Assembly (NCBI RefSeq): GCF_000967495.1
Contig: NZ_JXXU01000047.1
Span: 1 to 64,000, forward strand
Length of the DNA stretch: 64,000 bases
Origin: Vibrio neptunius
GTDB taxonomy: Bacteria > Pseudomonadota > Gammaproteobacteria > Enterobacterales > Vibrionaceae
Reading direction: 5' to 3'
Part shown: piece after piece, positions 25,569-33,017 of the stretch
Layout: every line of letters begins with the position of its first letter
Position numbering within the stretch: position 1 is the first letter of the stretch
The notes under the pieces: model-generated
Told to the model about the DNA's origin: nothing
The model's input: the letters and a program-made list of their open reading frames with translations, nothing else
Database searches by the model: none
Translations under genes and position numbers: made by a program

Positions 25569-26516
25569 GTGCTATCTGATCGTGCATCTCAAATGGTGGT
25601 GTTCGCCGCCTTGCTCACTCATAAAAACTTTACTCAGGCTGCGAAGAGCTTGGGGGTCTCGGTTTCACATGTTAGTAAGCAACTGGCGCTGCTAGAAGAA
25701 TCGCTAGGCGTTAAACTGGTTCAACGAACGACCAGAACTTTTACTCCTACTGAGGCAGGGGAACAGTTTTTTTATCATTGCCAGAAAGTGGTGCGAAGCG
25801 TTGAAGAAGCGCACCTCGAGGTGGAAAGTCAGAAAGATGAAGTGGCGGGTTTGATTCGAATCGGTTTATCGCAGTCTTTTGGGACTTTGCACATTCTCCC
25901 TGCGATCGATGAGCTGCGAGAGCAATACCCCAATCTGAAAGTTGAGATGCATTTGTTTGATTATAAAGTCGACATGTTACAAGAGGGATTGGATCTTTGG
26001 ATCACCAATAACGAGATGCTACCTGAAGGATATGTCGCTCAGCGTTTAGCGGACAGCCAGTTCGTGGTAGCCGCTTCGCCAGAGTATCTGATGAAACATG
26101 ATACGCCTCATCACCCGAACGATTTGGTTGACCACAATTGCTTGATTTATCGAAGCTGGGAGCGTGACTACACCCATTGGGCATTTTCCAGCCATGATGA
26201 TCAGCTGAATGTGAAAGTATCTGGAAATTACTCGGTCGATTTGGCAGAAGCAGTGCGAGATGCCGCCGTTGCTGGATGGGGTGTTGCCTACCTAGCCACT
26301 TATCTCATTCGTGATGAGTTTAAGCAAGGTCGGTTGATTCAGCTTTTGCCTCAGTGGTTACCCAGTCAGAATATGCCTTTTTATGCAGTTTATCCAAGCC
26401 GTCGGTACCTGTCGACGAAGACAACCGCGGTGATTGAGTTCATCAAGAGTAAAATTGGTTCACCCTGCTACTGGGACAAACGATTGTCTCCCTATATTCA
26501 CCGACCTCAAGCCTGA
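25569..26516 (+). CDS. LysR-family transcriptional regulator
   Basis: A 315-aa regulator with an N-terminal winged helix-turn-helix (about 8-65, FAALLTHKNFTQAAKSLGVSVSHVSKQLALLE-like arrangement) and a C-terminal effector-binding domain (about 92-295, beginning GLIRIGLSQSFG). I chose GTG 25569, which has GGAG five bases upstream and begins right after the preceding terminator; the frame is open upstream into the transglycosylase gene, but that overlap is unlikely. The target is unknown; no divergent partner exists, and nupC downstream is separated by 220 bases. Confidence 0.88.
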   Translation: MLSDRASQMVVFAALLTHKNFTQAAKSLGVSVSHVSKQLALLEESLGVKLVQRTTRTFTPTEAGEQFFYHCQKVVRSVEEAHLEVESQKDEVAGLIRIGLSQSFGTLHILPAIDELREQYPNLKVEMHLFDYKVDMLQEGLDLWITNNEMLPEGYVAQRLADSQFVVAASPEYLMKHDTPHHPNDLVDHNCLIYRSWERDYTHWAFSSHDDQLNVKVSGNYSVDLAEAVRDAAVAGWGVAYLATYLIRDEFKQGRLIQLLPQWLPSQNMPFYAVYPSRRYLSTKTTAVIEFIKSKIGSPCYWDKRLSPYIHRPQA

Positions 26517-26536
26517 TTGGTTGCTGTAGATTTTTT

Positions 26537-26561
26537 CTGTTTTTAGAAACATTTTTTTTAT
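26537..26561 (+). terminator. Weak terminator-like hairpin after the LysR gene
   Basis: TGTTT (26538-26542), loop TTAG, AAACA (26547-26551), then eight T residues. The stem is only 5 bp and AT-rich, but the T tract is strong. Confidence 0.4.
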
Positions 26562-26578
26562 ATGGAAATAATAACGAA

Positions 26579-26594
26579 AAGCAAACGTTTATCT
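26579..26594. promoter_or_regulatory. Candidate PurR box upstream of nupC
   Basis: AAGCAAACGTTTATCT matches the PurR consensus ACGCAAACGTTTGCGT at 12 of 16 positions, including the entire central GCAAACGTTT. It is 145 bases before the start of a nucleoside transporter gene, and purR itself is in this window at 62520-63527. Confidence 0.55.
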
Positions 26595-26738
26595 TGATTT
26601 AAAACAGCCGCTTATCGACTTGATTAAAGTTTGAGTTGTTCAAAGTAAACCGGATTTTAACAACTTAGATTTGCATCTCTTTTGGAACAGAATATTATCC
26701 GACGCCATTATTTATGGCCCTTTTAGTCGGATATTTCC

Positions 26739-27938
26739 ATGAACTCAATCCTCGGAATCATAGCCATTCTTGCTCTAGCATGGCTACTTTCTACCAACAG
26801 AAAAAATATTAATCTGAAAACTGTGTCCTTAGCCTTTGCTCTGCAGGTGACTTTTGCGCTGTTAGTCCTCTATGTACCCGCTGGTAAGGAAGCGCTAAAC
26901 AGTGTCACAGCAGCGGTATCCAATCTGATTAACTACGGCCAAGAAGGGATAGCCTTTTTATTTGGTGGCTTGGCAACGGGCGGTTTTACATTTGCTATCA
27001 ATGTATTGGGTATTATTGTCTTCTTCTCAGCACTGATTTCTGGCCTGTACCATATTGGGATCATGCCTAAAGTGATCAATGTGATTGGCGGCGGATTGCA
27101 AAAACTACTCGGGATAGGTCGGGCTGAATCTTTGTCTGCGACGGCAAACATTTTTGTCGGTATGATTGAAGCGCCACTTGTGGTCAAGCCATACTTGCGC
27201 CAAATGACCGATTCACAATTATTTGCTGTGATGACAGGCGGCTTGGCGTCAGTTGCTGGTGGTACGTTAGTGGGGTATGCGTCATTAGGTGTCGATCTCA
27301 ATTTCCTTATCGCTGCAGCGTTTATGTCTGCCCCTGCGGGATTGTTGATGGCAAAACTGTTAGTGCCTGAAACCGAAAAAATTGACGCTCAGGTTGAAAT
27401 AGACAATGTTGACATGCCGCGAGCGACTAATGTCGTTGAGGCGATGGCGGATGGCGCGATGTCCGGCTTACGAATTGCTGTCGCTGTAGGGGCGACCTTA
27501 TTAGCGTTCATCAGTGTCATTGCTATGCTCAACGGTATGTTGGGTTGGGCTGGCAGCCTGGTAGGCATAGAATTAAGCTTTGAGCTTATCTTAGGTTACT
27601 TGTTTGCCCCTGTTGCATGGCTACTAGGTGTGCCTTGGAGTGAAGCGATTACGGCAGGTTCGCTTATAGGTAATAAGGTTGTGGTCAACGAGTTTGTTGC
27701 CTTTATTCAACTGATGGAAGTGAAGTCTCAGCTCAGTGATCATTCACAAGCGATTGTGACATTTGCTCTGTGTGGCTTTGCGAACATTTCAACAATGGCT
27801 ATGCTGATCGGTGGTTTGGGTAGCTTGGTGCCTGAGCGTCGAAGCTTTATTTCAAAATATGGATTCCGCGCCATTGCTGCCGGTGTCATGGCCAATTTAA
27901 TGAGTGCCGCCATTGTTGGTGTGATACTCAGTCTCTGA
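26739..27938 (+). CDS. nupC: NupC-family concentrative nucleoside transporter
   Basis: Ion-coupled importer of nucleosides across the inner membrane (CNT family). The 399-aa protein has about 10 TM helices. Family motifs are GIGRAESLSATANIFVGMIEAPL (substrate and Na+ site region), EFVAF-containing GNKVVVNEFVAFIQL, and a C-terminal GFANISTMAMLIGGLG. Length equals the bacterial family norm of about 400. The symbol is by family; vibrios carry several paralogues, so strict equivalence to E. coli nupC is not shown. Confidence 0.9.
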   Translation: MNSILGIIAILALAWLLSTNRKNINLKTVSLAFALQVTFALLVLYVPAGKEALNSVTAAVSNLINYGQEGIAFLFGGLATGGFTFAINVLGIIVFFSALISGLYHIGIMPKVINVIGGGLQKLLGIGRAESLSATANIFVGMIEAPLVVKPYLRQMTDSQLFAVMTGGLASVAGGTLVGYASLGVDLNFLIAAAFMSAPAGLLMAKLLVPETEKIDAQVEIDNVDMPRATNVVEAMADGAMSGLRIAVAVGATLLAFISVIAMLNGMLGWAGSLVGIELSFELILGYLFAPVAWLLGVPWSEAITAGSLIGNKVVVNEFVAFIQLMEVKSQLSDHSQAIVTFALCGFANISTMAMLIGGLGSLVPERRSFISKYGFRAIAAGVMANLMSAAIVGVILSL

Positions 27939-27942
27939 AACG

Positions 27943-27974
27943 AAAAGCCGCTTTAAGATAAAGCGGCTTTTTTA
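27943..27974. terminator. Bidirectional terminator between nupC and the YkgJ-family gene
   Basis: GCCGCTTTA (27947-27955), loop AGA, TAAAGCGGC (27959-27967), with A residues before and six T residues after. Confidence 0.88.
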
Positions 27975-28220
27975 TGTCAGATTTTCGAGTTCAGTAATAT
28001 TGTCGATGGCTTGCTGGTTCGTACTACCGCAGACCACAGGGCATGGCTTAAAGTCGTGGCAAACTTTTGGTCGTTCCGGTTTACCAAACAACTTACACAA
28101 ATTCTCTTCATTGAGCTGAACGCATCTTGTGCCTGCAGGTTTGCCTTTCGGCATACCCGGGATCGGCGAAGAAATGCTTGGCGCGATACAACACGCTCCG
28201 CAGCCTAATCGGCATTCCAT
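27972..28220 (-). CDS. YkgJ-family cysteine-cluster protein
   Basis: An 82-aa protein with a metal- or Fe-S-binding pattern: CRLGCGACC at the N terminus, then C32, C43, C55, C60 and C64 in CVQLNEENLC, VCHDFKPCPVVC. It matches the UPF0153/CxxCxxCC family of unknown function. Convergent with nupC; no obvious partner. Confidence 0.85.
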   Translation of the reverse strand: MECRLGCGACCIAPSISSPIPGMPKGKPAGTRCVQLNEENLCKLFGKPERPKVCHDFKPCPVVCGSTNQQAIDNITELENLT

Positions 28221-28478
28221 AATGATGACCTCATTGATAATCGGGGCGCGATATTAGCAAAAAAGATGACCCCTAGCAGTATAAAACGCTTCCCCGCATC
28301 AATTGTTTACTTAATGGCATTCATTGCTTGGTCGCCTATATGACGATAATGCGGGTGTATCATTTACTATAATTTATATTTTTATCAGTTTTATCCGTGT
28401 TCCACTAAACTTAACAATAAAGGGTCAACGCGCTTTGGTGCTTTGTAATGTCGGGTACAATTGGGAGTGTCGTGTCAG
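28221..28478. other. Intergenic region, nothing assigned
   Basis: About 260 bases between divergent genes; presumably contains two promoters. No RNA gene or clear operator seen. Confidence 0.4.
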
Positions 28479-28886
28479 ATGAGCGATAAAAGTTTTTGGG
28501 CAAAACATTCCAGTAAAATAGCCTCATTTATCGGTGTTTGTGGTGCCATCATGATCGGTATCGGCATCTATTTTGTGATGGAACATGAACACCAGAAAGC
28601 GAGACAAGAATTGCTTGGTGTTTGGGAAGAAGCGAATGTCGCGACCTACGCTGCCAATACGCTTCATGTGGCGGAAGAGGGGATTTACTGGAACGAAGAC
28701 TTAATCAGTACCCACTTTGCTTTCGACGGCGAAACTCTAGAATTTAATTTGGGTAATAACCAACAGCGTTATCACCTCGATAGGCTCAGAGGAACCTTAG
28801 TGCACCTTAACGGTAACTACAAAGCGAAATATCTCAAACAAACAACAAGAAGTTACGCTTTCGGCAATCGTGCTAGAGGTCGTTGA
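28479..28886 (+). CDS. Single-pass membrane protein, DUF2850 family
   Basis: A 135-aa protein of unknown function from a family largely restricted to Vibrionaceae. An N-terminal cytoplasmic stub (MSDKSFWAKHSSK) is followed by one TM helix (about 15-35), then a small extracytoplasmic beta-rich domain containing LLGVWEE and FDGETLEFNLG. ATG 28479 is preferred, with GGGAG eleven bases upstream, over TTG 28461. Confidence 0.75.
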   Translation: MSDKSFWAKHSSKIASFIGVCGAIMIGIGIYFVMEHEHQKARQELLGVWEEANVATYAANTLHVAEEGIYWNEDLISTHFAFDGETLEFNLGNNQQRYHLDRLRGTLVHLNGNYKAKYLKQTTRSYAFGNRARGR

Positions 28887-29033
28887 GCTCGCTAGTTTGT
28901 GGCGTAATTGCGTGAGTGATTCAAAGTCGTGATTGTATCGTTTTGATATCTCTGTCGAGTACAAATATTGTCCTTGAACTTTATGCGTCTAAACGGTATA
29001 AAACGCTCCCCTGTCCGAGACCGAAGTAATGTT

Positions 29034-29474
29034 ATGAGCCAGCCATTTTGGGAAAGTAAATCACTAGAACAAATGACCGAACCAGAGTGGGAAGCACTCT
29101 GTGATGGTTGTGGTAAGTGCTGTCTACATAAACTCATGGATGAAGACACAGAAGAAATCTACTACACCAATGTGGCGTGCAGTTGGTTAAACAGCAAAAC
29201 TTGCTCGTGCAAAGACTATCCCAACCGATTCACTTCTGGTGAGGAGTGTACCAAGTTAACCCGTGACGATATTGATGATTTCACTTGGTTGCCACATACT
29301 TGTGCTTACCGCTTATTGGCGGAAAATCAGCCTCTTCCTCAATGGCACCCTTTGATCACAGGCTCTAAATCTGCGATGCATGCCGCTGGCGAAAGCGTAC
29401 GCAATAAAATCGTGTATGAGATTGATGTGGTGGATTGGGAAGATCACATTTTAAACCATCCAGATAGAACTTAG
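29034..29474 (+). CDS. ycgN: YcgN family cysteine-cluster protein (UPF0260)
   Basis: A 146-aa cytosolic protein, probably metal- or Fe-S-binding, of unknown function. Conserved cysteines occur in CDGCGKCCLHKL and in NSKTCSCKDY, C-terminally in HTCAYRLL. Start ATG 29034 (MSQPFWESKSLEQM) aligns with E. coli YcgN after its short N-terminal extension; the frame is open upstream to 28968. In E. coli ycgL and ycgN are close neighbours; here about 4.5 kb of other genes separate them. Confidence 0.9.
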   Translation: MSQPFWESKSLEQMTEPEWEALCDGCGKCCLHKLMDEDTEEIYYTNVACSWLNSKTCSCKDYPNRFTSGEECTKLTRDDIDDFTWLPHTCAYRLLAENQPLPQWHPLITGSKSAMHAAGESVRNKIVYEIDVVDWEDHILNHPDRT

Positions 29475-29922
29475 CTTATAGCTCGTTGTGTCCACCTGTA
29501 TGGGCAGCAGATTTGCCTGTGATGGGGCAAATCGTGTCTTGCTTCTTGTGGTGATTTCGATGCTTGTTTAAGTGAACGTTCATGCCTCTATCGAATTCTG
29601 AATGCGATTCTTGCTCAATATTTTGGCTTTTGAAACATATCCCTCAATCCTATAGCAAATTTATATATGACGGGCTGTTGACCAAATTAAAGGTATGTCT
29701 ACCTAGGTGAAAATTTCATTGACAGGCTTGAAGGATTCGAGAAGACTACTATATTCTGCATCAGAACTAGACATAGTTAGTAAAGCGTATCGCTTAAGCA
29801 TGACTACCGTAACTACTTAACATATATTCTATGTGTAGTAGCTATTTTGATAAGCTATTATTTTCTTAACAAAGATTTAATGAAACTATAATGAGGGTTG
29901 TTGTATTAACTATTTATATAAA
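29475..29922. other. AT-rich intergenic region upstream of the esterase gene
   Basis: About 450 bases. It contains a hairpin after ycgN (GATTTGCC 29510-29517 with GGCAAATC 29526-29533), a possible promoter (TTGAAG 29728-29733, 16-base spacer, TATATT 29750-29755), AAGCG-TAT-CGCTT (29783-29795) and an imperfect 12-bp inverted repeat (29813-29824 with 29830-29841). AT content rises sharply toward the esterase gene. Confidence 0.45.
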
Positions 29923-31638
29923 TTGGAAAGAACGAAGCAAATAGCTTTTCTTTTTTTATTAGTTTCCTTGACATCATGTAATGATAGTACCTCTTCAGAG
30001 GTAAGCAATACAGAAACAACAAATACAGATGATACTCGAGTTAACTATTATCATTTGGTTCACATGGGTCAATCTTTAGCTTCTGGAGAGGAGTCTTTAC
30101 CTCTTATCTCTACAAATGGTAGTACATACAACAACCTAATGTTTAGTATGGGTACGCAGACGTGGCCCTATGATGAAAACCGATCTACCCCTAGTCTAAG
30201 AGATGACGAGAATTTTGAGCTTGTACCACTCAAAGCAACTCAGAGACGGGCAGAAGGTGAATCGATTGCAAGTGGTTACGCCGATCACCTCATGGATACA
30301 TTGACTCACAAGAATATTATTGAGCCTACAGACTCGTTCATTTTTAGCTTTGCAGGTCAAGGTGGGAGGATGTTGAGGGAACTTGATAAACGTCATGATG
30401 ATGCCGCAGATCGTAGATCAGGAAGTGACTGGTCTGGAGGTGGTTATTATATTACATCAATTGACGATGTTAAACGTACTAAACAGAAAGCTGACTCTTT
30501 GGGTTATAACTACGAAGTAGTGGCTGTAAGCTGGATGCAAGGAGAGTCTCAGGCAAATGGAGAAATAAACCGCTGGGATTCTAAACTAGATAAAGATGCT
30601 TTTGTAGAAACCTATAAAGCAGATTTAATTAACCTAAAAGAAGATTACAATACTGACATCAAATATATTACAGGTCAAAGTAAACGAGTTAATCTTTTTT
30701 CCTCACAAACTCAAGCTTATCTTCCTGGACTTGCTCAAGTGCAAGCTGCAAATGAAGATCGCGAAATACATATGGTATCACCTACGTACTTTTTACCAAG
30801 CGCTGTAAATAGTATTTATAAAAATGTTAATGACCCAAGCGATGAAGACGTTTATAACGGAGCTGATATACACCTTAGCTCAGATGGACAAAGGTGGTTG
30901 GGTGAATTGTTTGCTAAAGTTGTTAGAAAAGTCATTTTTGAAAATCAAAGTTGGACGCCATTGAGTCCTAAAAAGGCATCACTGTCTTCAGATAGAAAGA
31001 ATATACAAGTTCAATTCTTCGTGCCGACTCCCCCTCTAGTACTAGATGATACATTTTTGCCGAATCAAGGTGGAACATATGGTTTTGAAGTGGAAGATGA
31101 TCAAGGAAATCTAGTAGGTATTTCGTCTGTATCTGTCATTGGCCAAGATTATATTAACATTGAGCTTGAAGAAACGGTAAGTCCTCAAAAGTCTGTGTTC
31201 GTAAACTATGGCGTCAATAGTAATGTAGGTAGATCCCAACCAACCATCGTGGATGTTGGAAAAAATAAAGTATGTTCTAGTAGAGAAGATAGAGAGTATC
31301 TAAAGTTAAATAACGCTACTCAAGAAATTAATGCTTTAGCTAATGAAGGAAAATTTTATGTGACCTCGGGCAATAATAAGATTACTGTAGATAGAGTTTG
31401 TAATGAAGGCGTTTTTTTACTTTTGAGGCTTTCAAATAAGTCTAGTTTAGGAAGCGAATTTTCTGCAGGTATGAAGGTAAAGTTATCACGCATATATAAC
31501 TATGGTAATCTTAGAGACTCTGATTCTGAGCAATCAACATATCAGTTTTCTGATTCTGGTTACGGAAATAGGCAGTTTGATTATTACCCACTTTGGAATT
31601 GGGGCTTAGTATTCAGATCTTTCCCTGTTAATGAATAG
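29923..31638 (+). CDS. Putative SGNH-fold carbohydrate esterase lipoprotein
   Basis: I do not recognise a named orthologue. The 571-aa product starts with a lipoprotein signal (hydrophobic FLFLLVSLTSC, lipid Cys19) and a Ser/Thr-rich linker. A hydrolase domain follows (about 40-335) with SGNH/sialate-O-acetylesterase landmarks: GQSLASGE (candidate nucleophile S51), FAGQGG, WMQGESQANG (206-209 QGES) and DIHLSSDG (D315, H317). The C-terminal part (about 345-571) looks like one or two beta-sandwich domains of unknown role. The gene is much more AT-rich than its neighbours, suggesting acquisition. The start is odd: TTG 29923 has no ribosome binding site, and no in-frame ATG lies upstream. A short out-of-frame ATG at 29891 might indicate a frameshift. 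Confidence 0.65.
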   Translation: MERTKQIAFLFLLVSLTSCNDSTSSEVSNTETTNTDDTRVNYYHLVHMGQSLASGEESLPLISTNGSTYNNLMFSMGTQTWPYDENRSTPSLRDDENFELVPLKATQRRAEGESIASGYADHLMDTLTHKNIIEPTDSFIFSFAGQGGRMLRELDKRHDDAADRRSGSDWSGGGYYITSIDDVKRTKQKADSLGYNYEVVAVSWMQGESQANGEINRWDSKLDKDAFVETYKADLINLKEDYNTDIKYITGQSKRVNLFSSQTQAYLPGLAQVQAANEDREIHMVSPTYFLPSAVNSIYKNVNDPSDEDVYNGADIHLSSDGQRWLGELFAKVVRKVIFENQSWTPLSPKKASLSSDRKNIQVQFFVPTPPLVLDDTFLPNQGGTYGFEVEDDQGNLVGISSVSVIGQDYINIELEETVSPQKSVFVNYGVNSNVGRSQPTIVDVGKNKVCSSREDREYLKLNNATQEINALANEGKFYVTSGNNKITVDRVCNEGVFLLLRLSNKSSLGSEFSAGMKVKLSRIYNYGNLRDSDSEQSTYQFSDSGYGNRQFDYYPLWNWGLVFRSFPVNE

Positions 31639-31758
31639 CAAGACATTTATTGGGTGGATATTTGGGCTTTTGTCATCATGTGAGGAAGTATGGTGTTGTA
31701 CCTCTCCTCAGCGATATTCTCAATTACATAGGCTTAAGCAGGATTAGTAGATTTACTT

Positions 31759-31781
31759 AGGAGCGCCAATGGCGCTCTTTG
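31759..31781. terminator. Hairpin between esterase and monooxygenase genes
   Basis: GAGCGCC (31761-31767), loop AAT, GGCGCTC (31771-31777), followed by TTTGT. It lies just past the minus-strand gene's stop at 31786 and downstream of the esterase gene, so it may serve both. Confidence 0.6.
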
Positions 31782-31785
31782 TCGT

Positions 31786-32073
31786 TTATAGCTGGTCATA
31801 AAAGGTGATGGTTGGTTCTTGCTCTAGCAAACCTTCCAAGCGGTCTAAAAGGTTGAGAAAGTGCGCCTGTTGGCAATGCTCATCAAAAGCCTGCTTGTCA
31901 GTGAACTGCTCTTGAAACATAAAGACTGCAGGGTTTTTGCTGTCCTTTAACAGGTTATAGCGTAGGCATCCTGGTTCATTTTGGCTAGGTTCTAGCATAC
32001 CAACCAACAAGGACTGCAGTACGCTTTCTTGGCCAGCTTTGGCGTGAAAAGTCGCGGTTAAGTTTATCATCAT
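31786..32073 (-). CDS. Antibiotic biosynthesis monooxygenase (ABM) domain protein
   Basis: A 95-aa ferredoxin-like dimeric fold, as in YgiN-type quinol monooxygenases. Recognisable elements are the N-terminal strand LTATFHAKAGQE, EPGCLRYNLLKD and FMFQEQFTDKQAFDEH with the conserved His. The real substrate is unknown and no cofactor is needed in this family. It lies 34 bases downstream of the VOC gene on the same strand and probably shares its transcript. Two adjacent ATG codons (32073, 32070) are both possible starts. Confidence 0.85.
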   Translation of the reverse strand: MMINLTATFHAKAGQESVLQSLLVGMLEPSQNEPGCLRYNLLKDSKNPAVFMFQEQFTDKQAFDEHCQQAHFLNLLDRLEGLLEQEPTITFYDQL

Positions 32074-32107
32074 GTTTGCTCTGTAATTTTTGATTTTTCG
32101 TTGTTAT

Positions 32108-32503
32108 TTACTGGTATCTTCCCTGACGTTGCAGGAATTCGATTTTGTATCCATCGGGATCGGTAATGAAAAAGAGAGTGGCGAGATCAATATTTTGATG
32201 CTGTATAGTTTTCATTTCAGAGGGATCCAGCCCAAGTGCATTGAGTTTGTGATGTGTCTGATGAATATCATCGACTGATACAGCAATATGCCCGTAGCCG
32301 TTCCCATGATGATAAGCTTCTTCTGTATCATGATTGTAGGTCAGCTCCAGTTCAAACTCAGTTTCGCGGTTGGAAAGATAGGTCAGAGTAAAATTGTCAA
32401 ATACGAATTGGTCTTTCACCTCTAATTCTAATGCGCTGCGATAAAATGCTATTGAAGTGGCTAGGTCTTTTACCCTTACCATAGTGTGAATGAGCCTTGT
32501 CAT
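32108..32503 (-). CDS. Glyoxalase I-like VOC protein
   Basis: A 131-aa member of the lactoylglutathione lyase group, which converts the methylglyoxal-glutathione adduct to S-lactoylglutathione. The four metal ligands of the family align: H6, E53 (in LELTYN), H72 (in GYGHIAV) and E122 (in DGYKIEF). Start ATG 32503 has a perfect AGGAGG seven bases upstream; the open frame extends to 32665 but that would overlap the next gene. A dedicated GloA may exist elsewhere, so I give no symbol. Confidence 0.85.
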   Translation of the reverse strand: MTRLIHTMVRVKDLATSIAFYRSALELEVKDQFVFDNFTLTYLSNRETEFELELTYNHDTEEAYHHGNGYGHIAVSVDDIHQTHHKLNALGLDPSEMKTIQHQNIDLATLFFITDPDGYKIEFLQRQGRYQ

Positions 32504-32586
32504 TGTTACCTCCTGCTCAGTAGGCTGAAAGAATAAGGGGTAAATTTGAGCAGAAGGTAGTACCGGGGTACGACAATGAAAAGATT

Positions 32587-32892
32587 TTACTGATGGGTTA
32601 TGAGCTGCTGCTTGACCGCTGCCATTACATCGTCGGGCTGGCGAAGGTAGATGAGGCAAGCACAACGCAGCAGTGAGGTGAAGTTCTTGATTTCTCGATT
32701 GTATTTCAACGCTTCTGAGTAAATTACGCTGATAAAGCGGGGCAGTGTCATGGATTGTTGCTGCGCGATTTCCTCTAAGATCTGCCAGAAACTGGCTTCG
32801 AGCTTAATACTGGTGGCGTGGCCATCAATGCGGATCGAGCGGGCAATAATCTGGTAGTTTTCTTGAGGTTGATTAGAAAATATTTCACACAT
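32587..32892 (-). CDS. Ribbon-helix-helix domain protein
   Basis: A 101-aa protein with a ribbon-helix-helix DNA-binding pattern: strand RSIRIDGHATSIKLEASFW, then helices (LEEIAQQQS, LPRFISVIYSEALK) and a C-terminal NFTSLLRCACLIYL segment typical of the RHH_4 family. Probably a small transcription regulator. It is 83 bases upstream of the VOC gene on the same strand; possibly one operon of three genes. Confidence 0.7.
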   Translation of the reverse strand: MCEIFSNQPQENYQIIARSIRIDGHATSIKLEASFWQILEEIAQQQSMTLPRFISVIYSEALKYNREIKNFTSLLRCACLIYLRQPDDVMAAVKQQLITHQ

Positions 32893-32967
32893 AATACGAT
32901 GCTGATCGATGATAAACCATTATTTCTAACCTGCCCCTCAAAGCGAGTCAACATAAAGTGACACCAT

Positions 32968-32996
32968 TAAAAAACGCCCCGTAGGGCGTTTTATTT
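32968..32996 (-). terminator. Terminator of the alkaline phosphatase gene
   Basis: AAAACGCCC (32971-32979), loop CGTA, GGGCGTTTT (32984-32992). On the minus strand it lies 25 bases past the stop codon and is followed by a T run. Confidence 0.85.
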
Positions 32997-33017
32997 TGTT
33001 GATGGTTCAAGGTTTGT

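Noticed and set aside
32504..32665. N-terminal extension of the glyoxalase-like protein
   Set aside because: It would overlap the ribbon-helix-helix gene, and a strong AGGAGG site marks the internal ATG at 32503.
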